64,000 nt of DNA from the NCBI RefSeq assembly GCF_020829625.1, contig NZ_JAIVFX010000024.1:1-64000 (forward strand). The letters run 5' to 3'. Shown here one piece after another: positions 7,630 to 16,216 of this stretch. Origin of the DNA: Nostoc sp. XA010 (GTDB lineage: Bacteria > Cyanobacteriota > Cyanobacteriia > Cyanobacteriales > Nostocaceae). How positions within the stretch are numbered: the stretch's first letter is position 1; each line of letters opens with the position of its first letter. The position numbers were made by a program, and so were the translations under genes. Below the pieces are notes generated by a model that saw only the letters and a program-made list of their open reading frames with translations, did not search any database and was not told where the DNA came from.

Positions 7630-8211
7630 ATGGCTTTAACTGCTTCAACTATGTTGCCATTAGGCACAAAAGCACCAGATTTTAATCTACCGGAAGTAGT
7701 ATCTGGAAAGGCAACTTCACTTTCCACCTTTGCAGATAAAAAAGCACTGTTGGTAATGTTTATTTGTCGGCATTGCCCATTTGTAAAGCACATTCAACAA
7801 GAATTAGTGCAGTTAGGAAAAGATTATTTTACAGGTGATTTAGCGATCGTTGCCATTAGTGCTAACGATGCACAAAATTACCCAGATGATGCGCCAGAGT
7901 CGTTACAAGCATTTGCAACAGAACAAGGATTTAATTTTACCTTATGCTACGACGAGAGCCAGGAAACGGCAAAGGCTTATACCGCAGCTTGCACACCTGA
8001 TTTTTTTGTATTTGATGAGCAACGGCAACTTGTTTATCGGGGACAATTAGATGATAGCCGCCCCAGTAATGGTAAACCCGTAACAGGCGCAGATTTACGC
8101 GCAGCCATTGAAGCAGTGCTGGCGGGTAAACCTGTTACAAGCGACCAAAAGCCGAGTGTTGGTTGCAATATTAAATGGAAACCTGGAAACCAACCCAGTT
8201 ATTTTGGTTGA
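7630..8211 (+). CDS. thioredoxin-like / peroxiredoxin-type redox protein
   Basis: A 193-residue protein of the AhpC/TSA-thioredoxin superfamily. The redox centre is CRHCPFVKH near residues 46-54, a CxxC. Later motifs (AIVAISANDAQNYP, TPDFFVFDEQRQLVYRG) match small thioredoxin-like proteins common in cyanobacteria. There is no signal peptide, so it is cytoplasmic. A further Cys sits near the C-terminus (SVGCNIKW). Substrate unknown. It is a single gene on its strand. Confidence 0.85.
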   Translation: MALTASTMLPLGTKAPDFNLPEVVSGKATSLSTFADKKALLVMFICRHCPFVKHIQQELVQLGKDYFTGDLAIVAISANDAQNYPDDAPESLQAFATEQGFNFTLCYDESQETAKAYTAACTPDFFVFDEQRQLVYRGQLDDSRPSNGKPVTGADLRAAIEAVLAGKPVTSDQKPSVGCNIKWKPGNQPSYFG

Positions 8212-8270
8212 AAAAGATTGGGCATGGGGCATTGGGAAAAGTTTTCCCTACTCCCTACTCCCCATGATTA

Positions 8271-8783
8271 TCAATGTTTAATTTCTAAATTCAGTATGTA
8301 GCATCCTAATTGAACTTTTTCTGCCCATAATTCATATTCCAGACGCAAATGTTCTGGCAAGGGATGTCCGTTGAGAATTAGGCTACTAGTAAAATTTCGT
8401 AAACGAATAGGATTGTTAGGTTGCAACGACTCAGTTGGCAACCAATAGCGACTAATGCCATAAACGCCCCGTTCCCAAAAGTGACGGTAACTCACTTGAG
8501 CGTTACCTTGCATAGTCATGATGACTCGGTAAGGGGAAATCTCCAGCCACAAAATTCTGGGACTGTTAGGGGCGTAAGCTTTGCTCTTACTTTGGGGAAG
8601 TGTATCCTCTGGACTTACGGCACTTTCTACTTCACAGCTAATTAGGGGCGGTGCGGTCAGCAGCAAATGGAATCTATCAGTATCTTTTTGATACAATGTC
8701 GCGGCAGTTTCCACAACAGACCAGATTGGTAGGTCAGTGGAAATAAGTGATAAGCACACGGGCTTGCGGTGATGGGTCAGCAT
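8271..8783 (-). CDS. hypothetical protein
   Basis: A 170-residue protein I cannot assign. It has no membrane segment, signal peptide or known catalytic motif. Visible features are an acidic, Ser-rich stretch near residues 52-70 and well-structured segments around it (LLLTAPPLIS, RILWLEISPYRVIM, SYRHFWERGVYGISRYWLP). The C-terminal part (LPEHLRLEYELWAEKVQLG) is predicted helical. Codon use resembles neighbours, and the frame is uninterrupted, so it is likely a real gene. Confidence 0.6.
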   Translation of the reverse strand: MLTHHRKPVCLSLISTDLPIWSVVETAATLYQKDTDRFHLLLTAPPLISCEVESAVSPEDTLPQSKSKAYAPNSPRILWLEISPYRVIMTMQGNAQVSYRHFWERGVYGISRYWLPTESLQPNNPIRLRNFTSSLILNGHPLPEHLRLEYELWAEKVQLGCYILNLEIKH

Positions 8784-9596
8784 GGGAGCGATAAGGGTTA
8801 AAAGCTATTGAACAAAGTTAAATAGAACACTAGGCAGTCTGATAGGCCAGGGTAAGAACTAAATAGTAAAACAGGCTTAATATTAATGAATCCGCCGATT
8901 TGTTAAGCTACACAGATACCAATAGAAACAGGTAGAATGTCAGCTTAGACAGCAAAGACGGTACTTTCTTTCTCTAGAGAGAGCTAATTCGTAAGTAAAG
9001 CTTGTAAATATTCTAAAGCTATAGCCTCAAAAGAGTGGGAGTCTTTTTAGATGTTAAGAAACCTTCTTGAGGGAGACTTGCCGTAGATTTGAGTAAGTTT
9101 CATACAGCAAAAAGCAATAAGATACTAGGCAGAAAGTCACCAGCAGCGATTTTGTTTGTTGCTGCTGAACTTCAGGTGTATTCAAAAGCCAGTGTATCCT
9201 AATGTAGCCTTCTGTTATAACCGTAGAAACTCACGAAGACCTTTCTCACAAGTTAAATTATTCAATGGCCCCTTTTTAGCTGCTTTTACGGGGTGACATC
9301 CGGGTGGTTGGGGATTTATTAGCACCGTCTAATGTTGGACGCTCTAACCGAAATTTTGTAACTTCTTTTAAAAGAAGAACTCCGCGGCACTCTTAGTTGT
9401 TTTCAAGCTCGACAAAAGGACTTTTCAAATATCCTCTAAACCTTATCGAATTACTGTAATTTTGAGTATTTGTACTGGGTCATGTATATTTCGCAAAAAT
9501 TAACGCTATGAAATTTTTTACCCCAGATGAATCGTACTAAGTTCTGGGCTACATGTAATCCTCATGAAGCGATGACACGACAAGCGAACAAAACAA
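8784..9596. other. 813-bp non-coding stretch
   Basis: No convincing gene on either strand. Small inverted repeats are present, such as AGCAGC/GCTGCT around 9144-9168, CTTTCTCTAGAGAGAG around 8970 and CTTCTTTTAAAAGAAG around 9362. It is long for this compact part and could hold an unrecognised small RNA, but I see no known family. Confidence 0.4.
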
Positions 9597-10565
9597 TCAA
9601 GCAAATATTTTATCCCGGTTATGGGGTGCATCAAAATCAATCAGTGGCCCTTTGGGTACAATACGAGTTGGGTTAACTTGGGGATGGCTTCTATAATAAT
9701 GCCGCTTGATGTGGTCAAGGTTGCAAGTTTCTTTAACTCCCGGCAATTGGTAAAGTTCTTTGAGATAATTCCACAGATTCGGATAATCTACAATTCTGCG
9801 TAAATTGCATTTGAAATGCACATAATAAACTACATCGAAACGAAACAGAGTAGTGAACATACACCAGTCCGCCTCAGTAATTTGATTTCCGCAAAGATAG
9901 CGTTGATTTCCCAATACTTTTTCCCAGTAGTCGAGAGCGGTGAATAATTCCGTTACTGCTTCATCATAAGCCGACTGAGTGGTAGCAAATCCCGCCCGGT
10001 AGACACCGTTATTTATTGGTTGATAAATTGTATCAATTGTCTCGTCAATTACTTTTTGTAAATGTTCTGGATAAAAGTTGATATTTTGTTTAGCGAAAGC
10101 ATTGAATTCTGTATCAAACATCCGAATGATTTCGCGGGACTCATTATTGACAATTGTCCCATTTTGTATATTCCATAAAACTGGAACTGTCACCCGACCG
10201 CTATAGTTAGGATCAGCTTTTAGATAAAGTTGCCAAAGATATTGAGTCCCGTTGATTGTATCGGGAATGCACCCCGGTTCATCGCCAAATTCCCAGCTAT
10301 TTTGATCAATTTCTGCGGCAACAACTGATAACCCAATGACATCTTGGAGTCCTTTCAATTGGCGGAGAATGGCAGTGCGACACGCCCAAGGGCAAGCCCA
10401 AGAAATATACAGATGATAGCGCCCTGCTTCAGCTTTCAAGCCACTAGAACCATCGGCTGTGATGTGGTTGCGGAAAGTAGTTGATGGACGGATAAATTTA
10501 CCTTCTGAGTCTTCTTGATCTCTTCGAGATATCCATTGACCATCCTTAAGAATTCCCAAACCCAT
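9597..10565 (-). CDS. glutathionyl-hydroquinone reductase (Xi-class GST)
   Basis: A 322-residue Xi-class glutathione transferase. These enzymes remove glutathione from glutathionyl-hydroquinones by a cysteine thiol mechanism. The N-terminal thioredoxin-fold domain carries the catalytic Cys in SWACPWACRT (residues about 55-64). Most relatives read CPWAHR; here His is replaced by Cys. NNESREIIRMFDTEF is the glutathione-binding segment, and the helical C-terminal domain includes YLCGNQITEADWCMFTTLFRFD. Length is normal. Flanked by non-coding DNA, so probably a single transcript. Confidence 0.88.
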   Translation of the reverse strand: MGLGILKDGQWISRRDQEDSEGKFIRPSTTFRNHITADGSSGLKAEAGRYHLYISWACPWACRTAILRQLKGLQDVIGLSVVAAEIDQNSWEFGDEPGCIPDTINGTQYLWQLYLKADPNYSGRVTVPVLWNIQNGTIVNNESREIIRMFDTEFNAFAKQNINFYPEHLQKVIDETIDTIYQPINNGVYRAGFATTQSAYDEAVTELFTALDYWEKVLGNQRYLCGNQITEADWCMFTTLFRFDVVYYVHFKCNLRRIVDYPNLWNYLKELYQLPGVKETCNLDHIKRHYYRSHPQVNPTRIVPKGPLIDFDAPHNRDKIFA

Positions 10566-10727
10566 AATTATCTCCTTAGTTATTAGTCAAAAGTCAAACA
10601 ATTTTGGATTTTAAATTTTTGATTTTAGATTGTTCCGCCCAGCCGACTGCTTGCTCAGGGCATGAATCAAAATAATTTTTAATTTTTTAATCTAAAATCT
10701 CAAATTGGCACGGTCAACAATCTAAAA

Positions 10728-10758
10728 CTTTTGACTTTTGACTTTTGACTTTTGACTT
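10728..10758. repeat. CTTTTGA heptamer repeat (STRR type)
   Basis: Four complete tandem copies of CTTTTGA plus three extra bases. Such heptamer repeats are common between genes in heterocyst-forming cyanobacteria. It lies in the 208-bp gap between gatC and the glutathionyl-hydroquinone reductase gene. Confidence 0.8.
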
Positions 10759-10773
10759 CCCCGTAGGGGCTGA

Positions 10774-11064
10774 CTATTCAGCGTTGAGGATTTTTGGTAC
10801 TTTGAAAAATTCGCCTTCTTGTTCAGGCGCACTGTTGAGGATGCTTTCTCGGTCAGGATAGGGTTGTAATTTATCCTCTCGTGTGATGTTGCTGACATCA
10901 ATTGCCCGCGTTGTTGGGGGCACATTACTAACATCAAGTTCATCCAACTGTTGAATATAATCCAGAATACTTCCTAACTGAGTCGTGAATTGTTCTTCTT
11001 CTTCGGGAGTTAATTCTAAACGAGCAAGATTAGCTACTTTATGAACTTGTTCTTGGTCAATCAT
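10774..11064 (-). CDS. gatC: Asp/Glu-tRNA amidotransferase subunit C
   Basis: A 96-residue GatC. It bridges GatA and GatB in the amidotransferase that turns mischarged Glu-tRNA(Gln) (and Asp-tRNA(Asn)) into the correct amide. The family pattern is complete: VHKVANLARLELTPEEEE, QLGSILDYIQQLDELD, then REDKLQP and the C-terminal APEQEGEFFKVPKIL. Length is typical. gatA and gatB are not in this window, as often in cyanobacteria where the subunits are scattered. Confidence 0.95.
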   Translation of the reverse strand: MIDQEQVHKVANLARLELTPEEEEQFTTQLGSILDYIQQLDELDVSNVPPTTRAIDVSNITREDKLQPYPDRESILNSAPEQEGEFFKVPKILNAE

Positions 11065-11095
11065 ATTTTTTTAGTTAGGAGTTAAGAAAGATAGG

Positions 11096-11129
11096 ATTAA
11101 TCGCGTCTATTAGGAGAGACGCGATTAAT
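11096..11129. repeat. ATTAATCGCGTCT inverted repeat
   Basis: Thirteen-base perfect inverted arms (11096-11108 and 11117-11129) around an 8-base loop. The same palindromic core (GAGACGCGATTAATCGCGTCT) recurs near 42968-42990 between the two phycocyanin linker genes, so it is a dispersed repeat. Confidence 0.8.
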
Positions 11130-11183
11130 CGCGTGTGTACAAGAGTTAGGATTGAATGATTCATAATTCCTAACTCATCACTT

Positions 11184-11705
11184 TTAGAAGAATACGTCAA
11201 TTTGCGATCGCCCGGTGGTTTTCAACCAGTTTTGAGCTTCGATATAGTTATTGGGAGCCATGCGAACAGCTCGAATCCAATAGTCTGCGGCTTGGTCAAA
11301 CAGTGCTTCGCCAGCCTCGTTATCTCCAGCTTCTTTCTCTTTTTCGCCTTGGTAGTGATAAATCACAGCGATGTTGTTCAAAGCTTGGGGCATACGTGGG
11401 TTTAACTCAACTGCCTGGTGGTACAGTTCTAAAGCTTTGTTGTGGTCGCCATTGCTGGCATAGATTAGCCCCATATTGTAGAGAATATAGCCGCGATCGT
11501 TGGTATCATCCTCTAGTGTTAGAGCTTCTTCATAATATTCCAATGCTTCAGCATATTCCCCTTCTGCTTGGGCTGACATGCCATCTCGATAATAAACAAA
11601 CGCTTCTTTAGCTTTTTTGTTGGTTGGCAGGATCTTCAGGATGATATCTGCCATCACTGTAAAGGATTTGTCAACAAAATTATCGTTCTTTTGTGTTCTT
11701 GGCAT
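11184..11705 (-). CDS. ycf3: photosystem I assembly protein Ycf3
   Basis: A 173-residue TPR protein that helps assemble photosystem I at the thylakoid. It begins MPRTQKNDNFVDKSFTVMAD, and three TPR repeats follow: EAFVYYRDGMSAQAEGEY, GYILYNMGLIYASNGDHNKAL, and ALNNIAVIYHYQGEKE. The ending (NNYIEAQNWLKTTGR) is also typical. The start chosen is ATG 11705; an upstream in-frame start would only translate a GGGGATT-type repeat and would give a non-homologous 29-residue leader. Confidence 0.94.
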   Translation of the reverse strand: MPRTQKNDNFVDKSFTVMADIILKILPTNKKAKEAFVYYRDGMSAQAEGEYAEALEYYEEALTLEDDTNDRGYILYNMGLIYASNGDHNKALELYHQAVELNPRMPQALNNIAVIYHYQGEKEKEAGDNEAGEALFDQAADYWIRAVRMAPNNYIEAQNWLKTTGRSQIDVFF

Positions 11706-11715
11706 AGTAGTCTCT

Positions 11716-11759
11716 GGGGATTGGAGATTGGGGATTGGGGACTGGGTATTAGGTATTGG
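11716..11759. repeat. GGGGATT-type heptamer repeat
   Basis: Degenerate tandem copies of GGGGATT/GGGGACT just upstream of the ycf3 start. It is the complement of the CCCCAAT repeats seen inside rimM. Confidence 0.75.
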
Positions 11760-11799
11760 AAATCTTCCCTCTTCGTCTAATCCCCAGTCCACTCAATAG

Positions 11800-12501
11800 C
11801 TAATTTAACTGATTTGTGGGTGCATTCTCCTCACTGAGTGGAATGATGCACTCTGGACTATTATGCCGAGAGTTGTTTACCAAGGTGCTAACCGGATACG
11901 CAGTCATTGCTGGCGCTGGATAGGGACGCAATAGCTGCTGTAGGGTTTGGGGCGTTTGCACTTGGGAATCTAGCCATAAATCGTAATCTTCTGGCTCTAG
12001 AATCACTGGCATCCGCTCGTGGATAGGTTGGAGTAATTCGTTAGCTGCGGTTGTCAAAATTGTACAAGAGATTATTTCTTCGTTAGCAGGCGATCGCCAT
12101 TTCTCCCACAAACCTGCAAAGGCGAAGGGTTGCCCATCTTGAAGGCGAAAATAAAATGGCTGCTTTTTGCCTTGTTGCCGTTGCCACTCATAAAAGCCAT
12201 CAGCTATCACTAAACAGCGTCGATGCTTAAAAGCCGAACGAAAAGAAGGTTTTTCGGCAACAGTTTCAGCCCTAGCGTTAATCAGCTTTGCCCCCATCCC
12301 TGCATCTTTCGCCCATGACGGAATTAATCCCCAATACAATTGCTTAAATTCACGCTTTTCGTTTTCGGGATTTTGTAACACTGTTGCCACCATTTGGGTA
12401 GGCGCGATGTTATATCCGGCTGCAAAATCCAGAACTGGCTCGACATGGAAAACTTGAGCTAAAGCTTCTGCTGACTGATTTAAAGTAAATCTTCCACACA
12501 T
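11800..12501 (-). CDS. SOS response-associated peptidase (SRAP/YedK family)
   Basis: A 233-residue SRAP protein. In this family Cys2 becomes free after Met removal and crosslinks to abasic sites in single-stranded DNA. The start chosen is ATG 12501 so that the protein begins MCGRFTL. Active-site motifs are Cys2, the Asn of INARAET, the Glu of ADGFYEW and the His of PIHERMPVIL. YNIAPTQ near residue 35 and WGLIPSWAKD are also typical. Length is normal and nothing is missing. Stands alone upstream of ycf3 on the same strand. Confidence 0.92.
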   Translation of the reverse strand: MCGRFTLNQSAEALAQVFHVEPVLDFAAGYNIAPTQMVATVLQNPENEKREFKQLYWGLIPSWAKDAGMGAKLINARAETVAEKPSFRSAFKHRRCLVIADGFYEWQRQQGKKQPFYFRLQDGQPFAFAGLWEKWRSPANEEIISCTILTTAANELLQPIHERMPVILEPEDYDLWLDSQVQTPQTLQQLLRPYPAPAMTAYPVSTLVNNSRHNSPECIIPLSEENAPTNQLN

Positions 12502-12697
12502 ACTTTTATTCTCGACCACTGACTAAATTAAACATCTCAATCTAGAAATGAATAATGTTTTTTATTTTTTCAGATAATTTTCTTTAGTACTTCTAAGCTA
12601 AATCTTCAAAAAAATCATCCGGTTTTGGGAAAATATTTTGGTAAGATATTGTATTTTGAACCTCTACTTATCAACATATTGTTAACTGCATTTTAGC

Positions 12698-13309
12698 ATG
12701 GAACTACTGCGTCTGTACGATTTTTTACCTTCTGGTAATGGTTATAAGATACGTCTTTTATTAACACAACTAGGTATGCCTTTTGAGAGGGTAGAGCTTA
12801 ACATTTTGAAAGCCGAGACTCGAACACCAGAATTTTTAAGTAAAAATCCCAATGGAAAGATACCTATTATTGAAATTGAGCCAGGGAAATACTTGGCAGA
12901 ATCAAATGCCATATTGGTATATCTAAGTGAAGGTACAGAATTTTTCCCCTATGATCGCTTTTTACGAGCGCAGGTGCTGCAATGGTTATGTTTTGAACAG
13001 TATAGCCATGAGCCTTTTATTGCTACATCAAGATTCTGGATTTCTATTTTAGGTAAAACTGAAGAATATAGTGAAGCTATAAAGCAAAAACGTGAACCAG
13101 GTTATGCAGCACTTAACCTGATGGAAAAACACTTAACTTTTCACACTTTTTTTGTAGGAGAGCGTTACACGATTGCTGATATCGCCTTGTTCGCGTACAC
13201 TCATGTAGCTGATGAAGGTGGGTTCGATTTAACCCAATTTCCTGCTATCCAAGCTTGGATAAAAAGAGTCAAAGCTCAACCAAGCTATATCAGTATTACA
13301 CAAGCATAA
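12698..13309 (+). CDS. glutathione S-transferase family protein
   Basis: A 203-residue soluble GST. The N-terminal thioredoxin-like domain has LYDFLPSGNGYKIRLLL (active-site region, probably Ser/Asn type), the cis-Pro segment NGKIPIIE and the glutathione-binding ESNAI. The all-helical C-terminal domain ends with FVGERYTIADIALFAYTHVAD, the conserved N-capping region. Substrate unknown. No operon partner on its strand; nothing else was identified in the 196-bp gap upstream. Confidence 0.9.
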   Translation: MELLRLYDFLPSGNGYKIRLLLTQLGMPFERVELNILKAETRTPEFLSKNPNGKIPIIEIEPGKYLAESNAILVYLSEGTEFFPYDRFLRAQVLQWLCFEQYSHEPFIATSRFWISILGKTEEYSEAIKQKREPGYAALNLMEKHLTFHTFFVGERYTIADIALFAYTHVADEGGFDLTQFPAIQAWIKRVKAQPSYISITQA

Positions 13310-13435
13310 AAACTCGATTTTGCTTTTTTGTGTGTCTCTCGTTTCTTGGCTTTGCTAGAGGATATATTGGGTGGGATATTGCCTCACATTCAGCAGGAAG
13401 CAGAGTCTTCCAATAAAGTTATTACTAAGGAGCTA

Positions 13436-13663
13436 CTAGTAGTCTGTATCAATTTCTATCAGCTTTTGCCGAGAGGACAAACCTGATTTTATTCTGATAT
13501 CAGATTTGGCTACATCAAATTTATTTGCTAATAGTTTAATTAACTCTTCATTAGCCTTACCATCAACTGGGGGCGATTTTAAATACACAATTAAACTGCC
13601 ATCAGGTTGTTCTTCAATTTTTTGCTGTTTTGAATTAGGTTTAACCTTGACTTTTTTTTGCAT
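13436..13663 (-). CDS. DUF167 / YggU family protein
   Basis: A 75-residue UPF0235 member. The family pattern VKVKPNSKQQKI, SLIVYLKSPPVDGKANEELI and IRIKSGLSSRQKLIEI is complete. Function is unknown in the family. Its start overlaps the end of the upstream DUF2809 gene by 23 bp, which suggests translational coupling. Confidence 0.9.
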   Translation of the reverse strand: MQKKVKVKPNSKQQKIEEQPDGSLIVYLKSPPVDGKANEELIKLLANKFDVAKSDIRIKSGLSSRQKLIEIDTDY

Positions 13664-14057
13664 AACCTATTTTCTGTAATTGTCGCAGCCACAACCAACC
13701 TAAAACACAACCCAATACATAATGAGGAAAATCCCACCAAACAAAGGTAGTACCAAGTAACAATTTGCCTATCAAGGTGGCGCGAATTTCCTCTAATAGC
13801 GGCGGATGCCAAAGTTGCAAGAATTCTAGTATACAAGTGATGACAAAAATCCATATAGGAATTTGGATTATCGCCGCCCGACTTCTGAAAAACCAAAATG
13901 CAAACAGACACCAAAATATTTCGTAAAATATAGCTGCTCCGTAGTCATTAAACCACTGATGGGCAGGGCCAGTGTAGTACTTAAACAAAAAGCCCATCGG
14001 TACAACCATGAGGAGAGAAAGAATAATAAATATTGTTTGGTTACGATGTTGGAGCAT
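13641..14057 (-). CDS. DUF2809 family membrane protein
   Basis: A 138-residue integral membrane protein with about four hydrophobic spans: residues 9-25, 43-58, 66-82 and 108-124. The stretch ILEFLQLWHPPLLEEIRATLIGKLLLGTTF with DFPHYVLGCVLGW matches DUF2809, a small family of unknown function. It overlaps the DUF167 gene downstream by 23 bp, so the two likely form an operon. Confidence 0.85.
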   Translation of the reverse strand: MLQHRNQTIFIILSLLMVVPMGFLFKYYTGPAHQWFNDYGAAIFYEIFWCLFAFWFFRSRAAIIQIPIWIFVITCILEFLQLWHPPLLEEIRATLIGKLLLGTTFVWWDFPHYVLGCVLGWLWLRQLQKIGYAKKSQG

Positions 14058-14097
14058 TTTCTCATTGCATAAGCGTAGCCCGTTTTAAACATTGCTT

Positions 14098-14595
14098 TTA
14101 TCCCATTAAATTATCTGGTGCAGGCTCACCCGGATAAAAGCGATCGCTCAAAATTTCCTCAAAAGTATATAAACATTGCTGGGGAAAAGTTGAGAGTGGC
14201 AAATTTATTTCTCCTGATGCTAAATCTCTACCATTTTCAAAAGATTCCTGGAGTGCTTCTTCAAAGTAAGGTTTCAGACTAGGATTCTCGCTCAACAACT
14301 TGATAATTTCCCGTCGTTGTACTCAAATTGTTGCTAACCAACTACGACTGCGTTGATTTGGTTGATATTACCATTTGAGCAAATGTCCAATTAATATACT
14401 AAGAGGATTTCTCAATTCTTGGCGTTCCTTTCTTCCCAAAGATTCAATTTCCTCAATTAAATTTGGCAAGTCAAGCTGGCTCCATTGGTGATAACGCAGA
14501 AGATTAGCTTGTTCTTGAGTCCAAGTGTAAAAGTCATTTGCGTAGAGGTTTGGCATCAAGTTTACCGCAGGTTGTTCGGTTTGTGGTATCTGCAT
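14098..14595 (-). pseudogene. DUF29 family gene with two in-frame stop codons
   Basis: A single reading frame of 166 codons matches DUF29 from end to end: LYANDFYTWTQEQANLLR, LPNLIEEIESLGRKERQEL, HLLKW, then YQPNQRSRSWLATI, VQRREIIKLLSENPSLKPY, and a C-terminal part ending PDNLMG. It is broken by TAA at 14368-14370 and TGA at 14323-14325, both in the same frame with no shift. This looks like recent inactivation by point mutation. DUF29 proteins are abundant in cyanobacteria and of unknown role. Confidence 0.85.
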
Positions 14596-14750
14596 AGTGG
14601 GTTCAAAACCTGGTGAACTTTCCCTAATTATAGTAAAGGATCATAGATGTGCATTGGCATCAAACTTTTCTGGTTTCTCTTCCCAGACTTTGGATGGAAA
14701 TGCCGATTGTGGGGGGTAACGATGCAAAACCAGATTATTGCTAACTTTTA

Positions 14751-14787
14751 AAGATACCCCTTTAGTTGATTTTAAAGGGGTATCTTA
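14751..14787 (-). terminator. inverted repeat downstream of frmA
   Basis: Arms of about 14 bases (AAGATACCCCTTTA and its complement) flank a 9-base loop. On the minus strand this follows frmA and the antitoxin relic and is trailed by a short T-rich run. Likely a terminator, possibly serving both strands. Confidence 0.5.
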
Positions 14788-14818
14788 ATATATGCTGTCA
14801 CGAGTTTTTATCTATTAC

Positions 14819-14926
14819 TTAGCAAACAACTGTTATCCGAGCTTGCTTGCGGTCTTCAGGTTTTCGTTTGATGACAATCTCTACATCATTATCTAAATCA
14901 TTCAAAAATTGAAATGACCTATCAAT
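14819..14926 (-). pseudogene. C-terminal remnant of an XRE-family antitoxin
   Basis: A 35-codon open stretch (IDRSFQFLNDLDNDVEIVI, then KRKPEDRKQARITVVC, stop) resembles the C-terminus of HigA/XRE-type antitoxins, where LNxLDxDVEIVIxxKP is typical. It is bounded upstream by an in-frame stop, has no start codon, and lacks the whole helix-turn-helix part. Similarity is short, so confidence is moderate. No toxin partner lies beside it. Confidence 0.5.
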
Positions 14927-14960
14927 TTAAAAACCTGAAAGTCTGCCCCTCACCTAAGAA

Positions 14961-16073
14961 TTAAAAAGTTACCACGCTGCGAATTGATTCACCTTTGTGC
15001 ATCAATTCAAAAGCATCATTAATTTGCTCAATGGGCATTACATGGGTAATCAAATCATCAATATTTATCTTACCTTCCATATACCAATCAACAATTTTCG
15101 GCACATCTGTACGTCCTCTCGCGCCACCAAATGCAGAACCTTTCCAAACACGCCCAGTTACTAATTGAAAAGGACGAGTACTGATTTCCTGTCCAGCACC
15201 AGCAACACCAATAATCACACTGACACCCCAACCTTTATGGCAGCATTCTAATGCTTGACGCATAATTTTGACATTACCGATACATTCAAAACTGTAATCA
15301 GCACCGCCTTTTGTTAAATCAACCAGATAGGGAACTAAATCACCCTCTACTTCCTGGGGATTCACAAAGTGCGTCATGCCAAACTTTTCTGCTAAAGCGC
15401 GTTTGCTGGGATTAATATCCACCCCGACAATCATATTTGCCCCTACCATCCGCGCCGCTTGGATGACATTTAAACCAATACCACCCAAGCCGAAAACCAC
15501 AACATTTGCTCCCGGTTCCACCTTGGCAGTATTGATAACTGCACCAACACCAGTAGTCACACCACAGCCAATGTAACAAACTTTATCAAATGGCGCGTCT
15601 TCCCGAATTTTTGCCAGGGCGATTTCTGGCAGCACCGTATAGTTAGCAAAAGTTGATGTACCCATATAATGATGAATCATCTGTCCATCAATGCTAAAAC
15701 GACTAGTGCCATCGGGCATGACACCGCGTCCTTGAGTTAATCGAATGGCTTGACAAAGATTCGTTTTGAAACTCAAACAATATTCGCACTGGCGGCATTC
15801 GGGAGTATATAGGGGAATTACATGATCCCCTGGTTTGAGACTGGTGACACCAGCGCCTACTTCCACTACCACACCAGCACCTTCATGCCCCAAAATTGCC
15901 GGAAACAAACCTTCGGGATCGTCACCAGATAGAGTAAAAGCGTCGGTATGGCAAACTCCGGTAGCTTTTACCTCAACTAACACTTCGCCTGCTTGTGGTC
16001 CCGATAGTTGAACGGTTTCAATTGTCAACGGCTTACCTGCGCTGTAAGCTACTGCTGCTTTAACTTGCAACAT
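14961..16073 (-). CDS. frmA: S-(hydroxymethyl)glutathione dehydrogenase / class III alcohol dehydrogenase
   Basis: A 370-residue zinc-dependent class III alcohol dehydrogenase that oxidises the glutathione adduct of formaldehyde with NAD and can reduce nitrosoglutathione. The catalytic zinc site shows GVCHTDAFTLSG and GHEGAGVVVEVG; the structural zinc loop is CRQCEYCLSFKTNLC. The NAD-binding Rossmann motif is VFGLGGIGLNVIQ. The C-terminal AFGGARGRTDVPKIVDWYM is specific to this class. Length is normal. It is transcribed away from the tnpB element inserted 143 bp upstream. Confidence 0.95.
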   Translation of the reverse strand: MLQVKAAVAYSAGKPLTIETVQLSGPQAGEVLVEVKATGVCHTDAFTLSGDDPEGLFPAILGHEGAGVVVEVGAGVTSLKPGDHVIPLYTPECRQCEYCLSFKTNLCQAIRLTQGRGVMPDGTSRFSIDGQMIHHYMGTSTFANYTVLPEIALAKIREDAPFDKVCYIGCGVTTGVGAVINTAKVEPGANVVVFGLGGIGLNVIQAARMVGANMIVGVDINPSKRALAEKFGMTHFVNPQEVEGDLVPYLVDLTKGGADYSFECIGNVKIMRQALECCHKGWGVSVIIGVAGAGQEISTRPFQLVTGRVWKGSAFGGARGRTDVPKIVDWYMEGKINIDDLITHVMPIEQINDAFELMHKGESIRSVVTF

Positions 16074-16216
16074 TAGCCCTCCTATATAGTTTTGTCAATG
16101 GGCTTACTTGAGTTTATATCGGTTATCGGTCGCAGTAGCCAAACATTTTATTTATGCTGTTACTGCAATATATATATAATAGTAATAGGTCGATGTTTAG
16201 GAGAAGTGAAGTATAG

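Noticed and set aside
8784..9596. tmRNA, RNase P RNA, 6S RNA or SRP RNA
   Set aside because: None of the conserved core sequences of these RNAs was seen.
11184..11792. Longer Ycf3 start 29 codons upstream
   Set aside because: The extra codons translate a GGGGATT repeat and lie before the family's conserved MPRTQ start.
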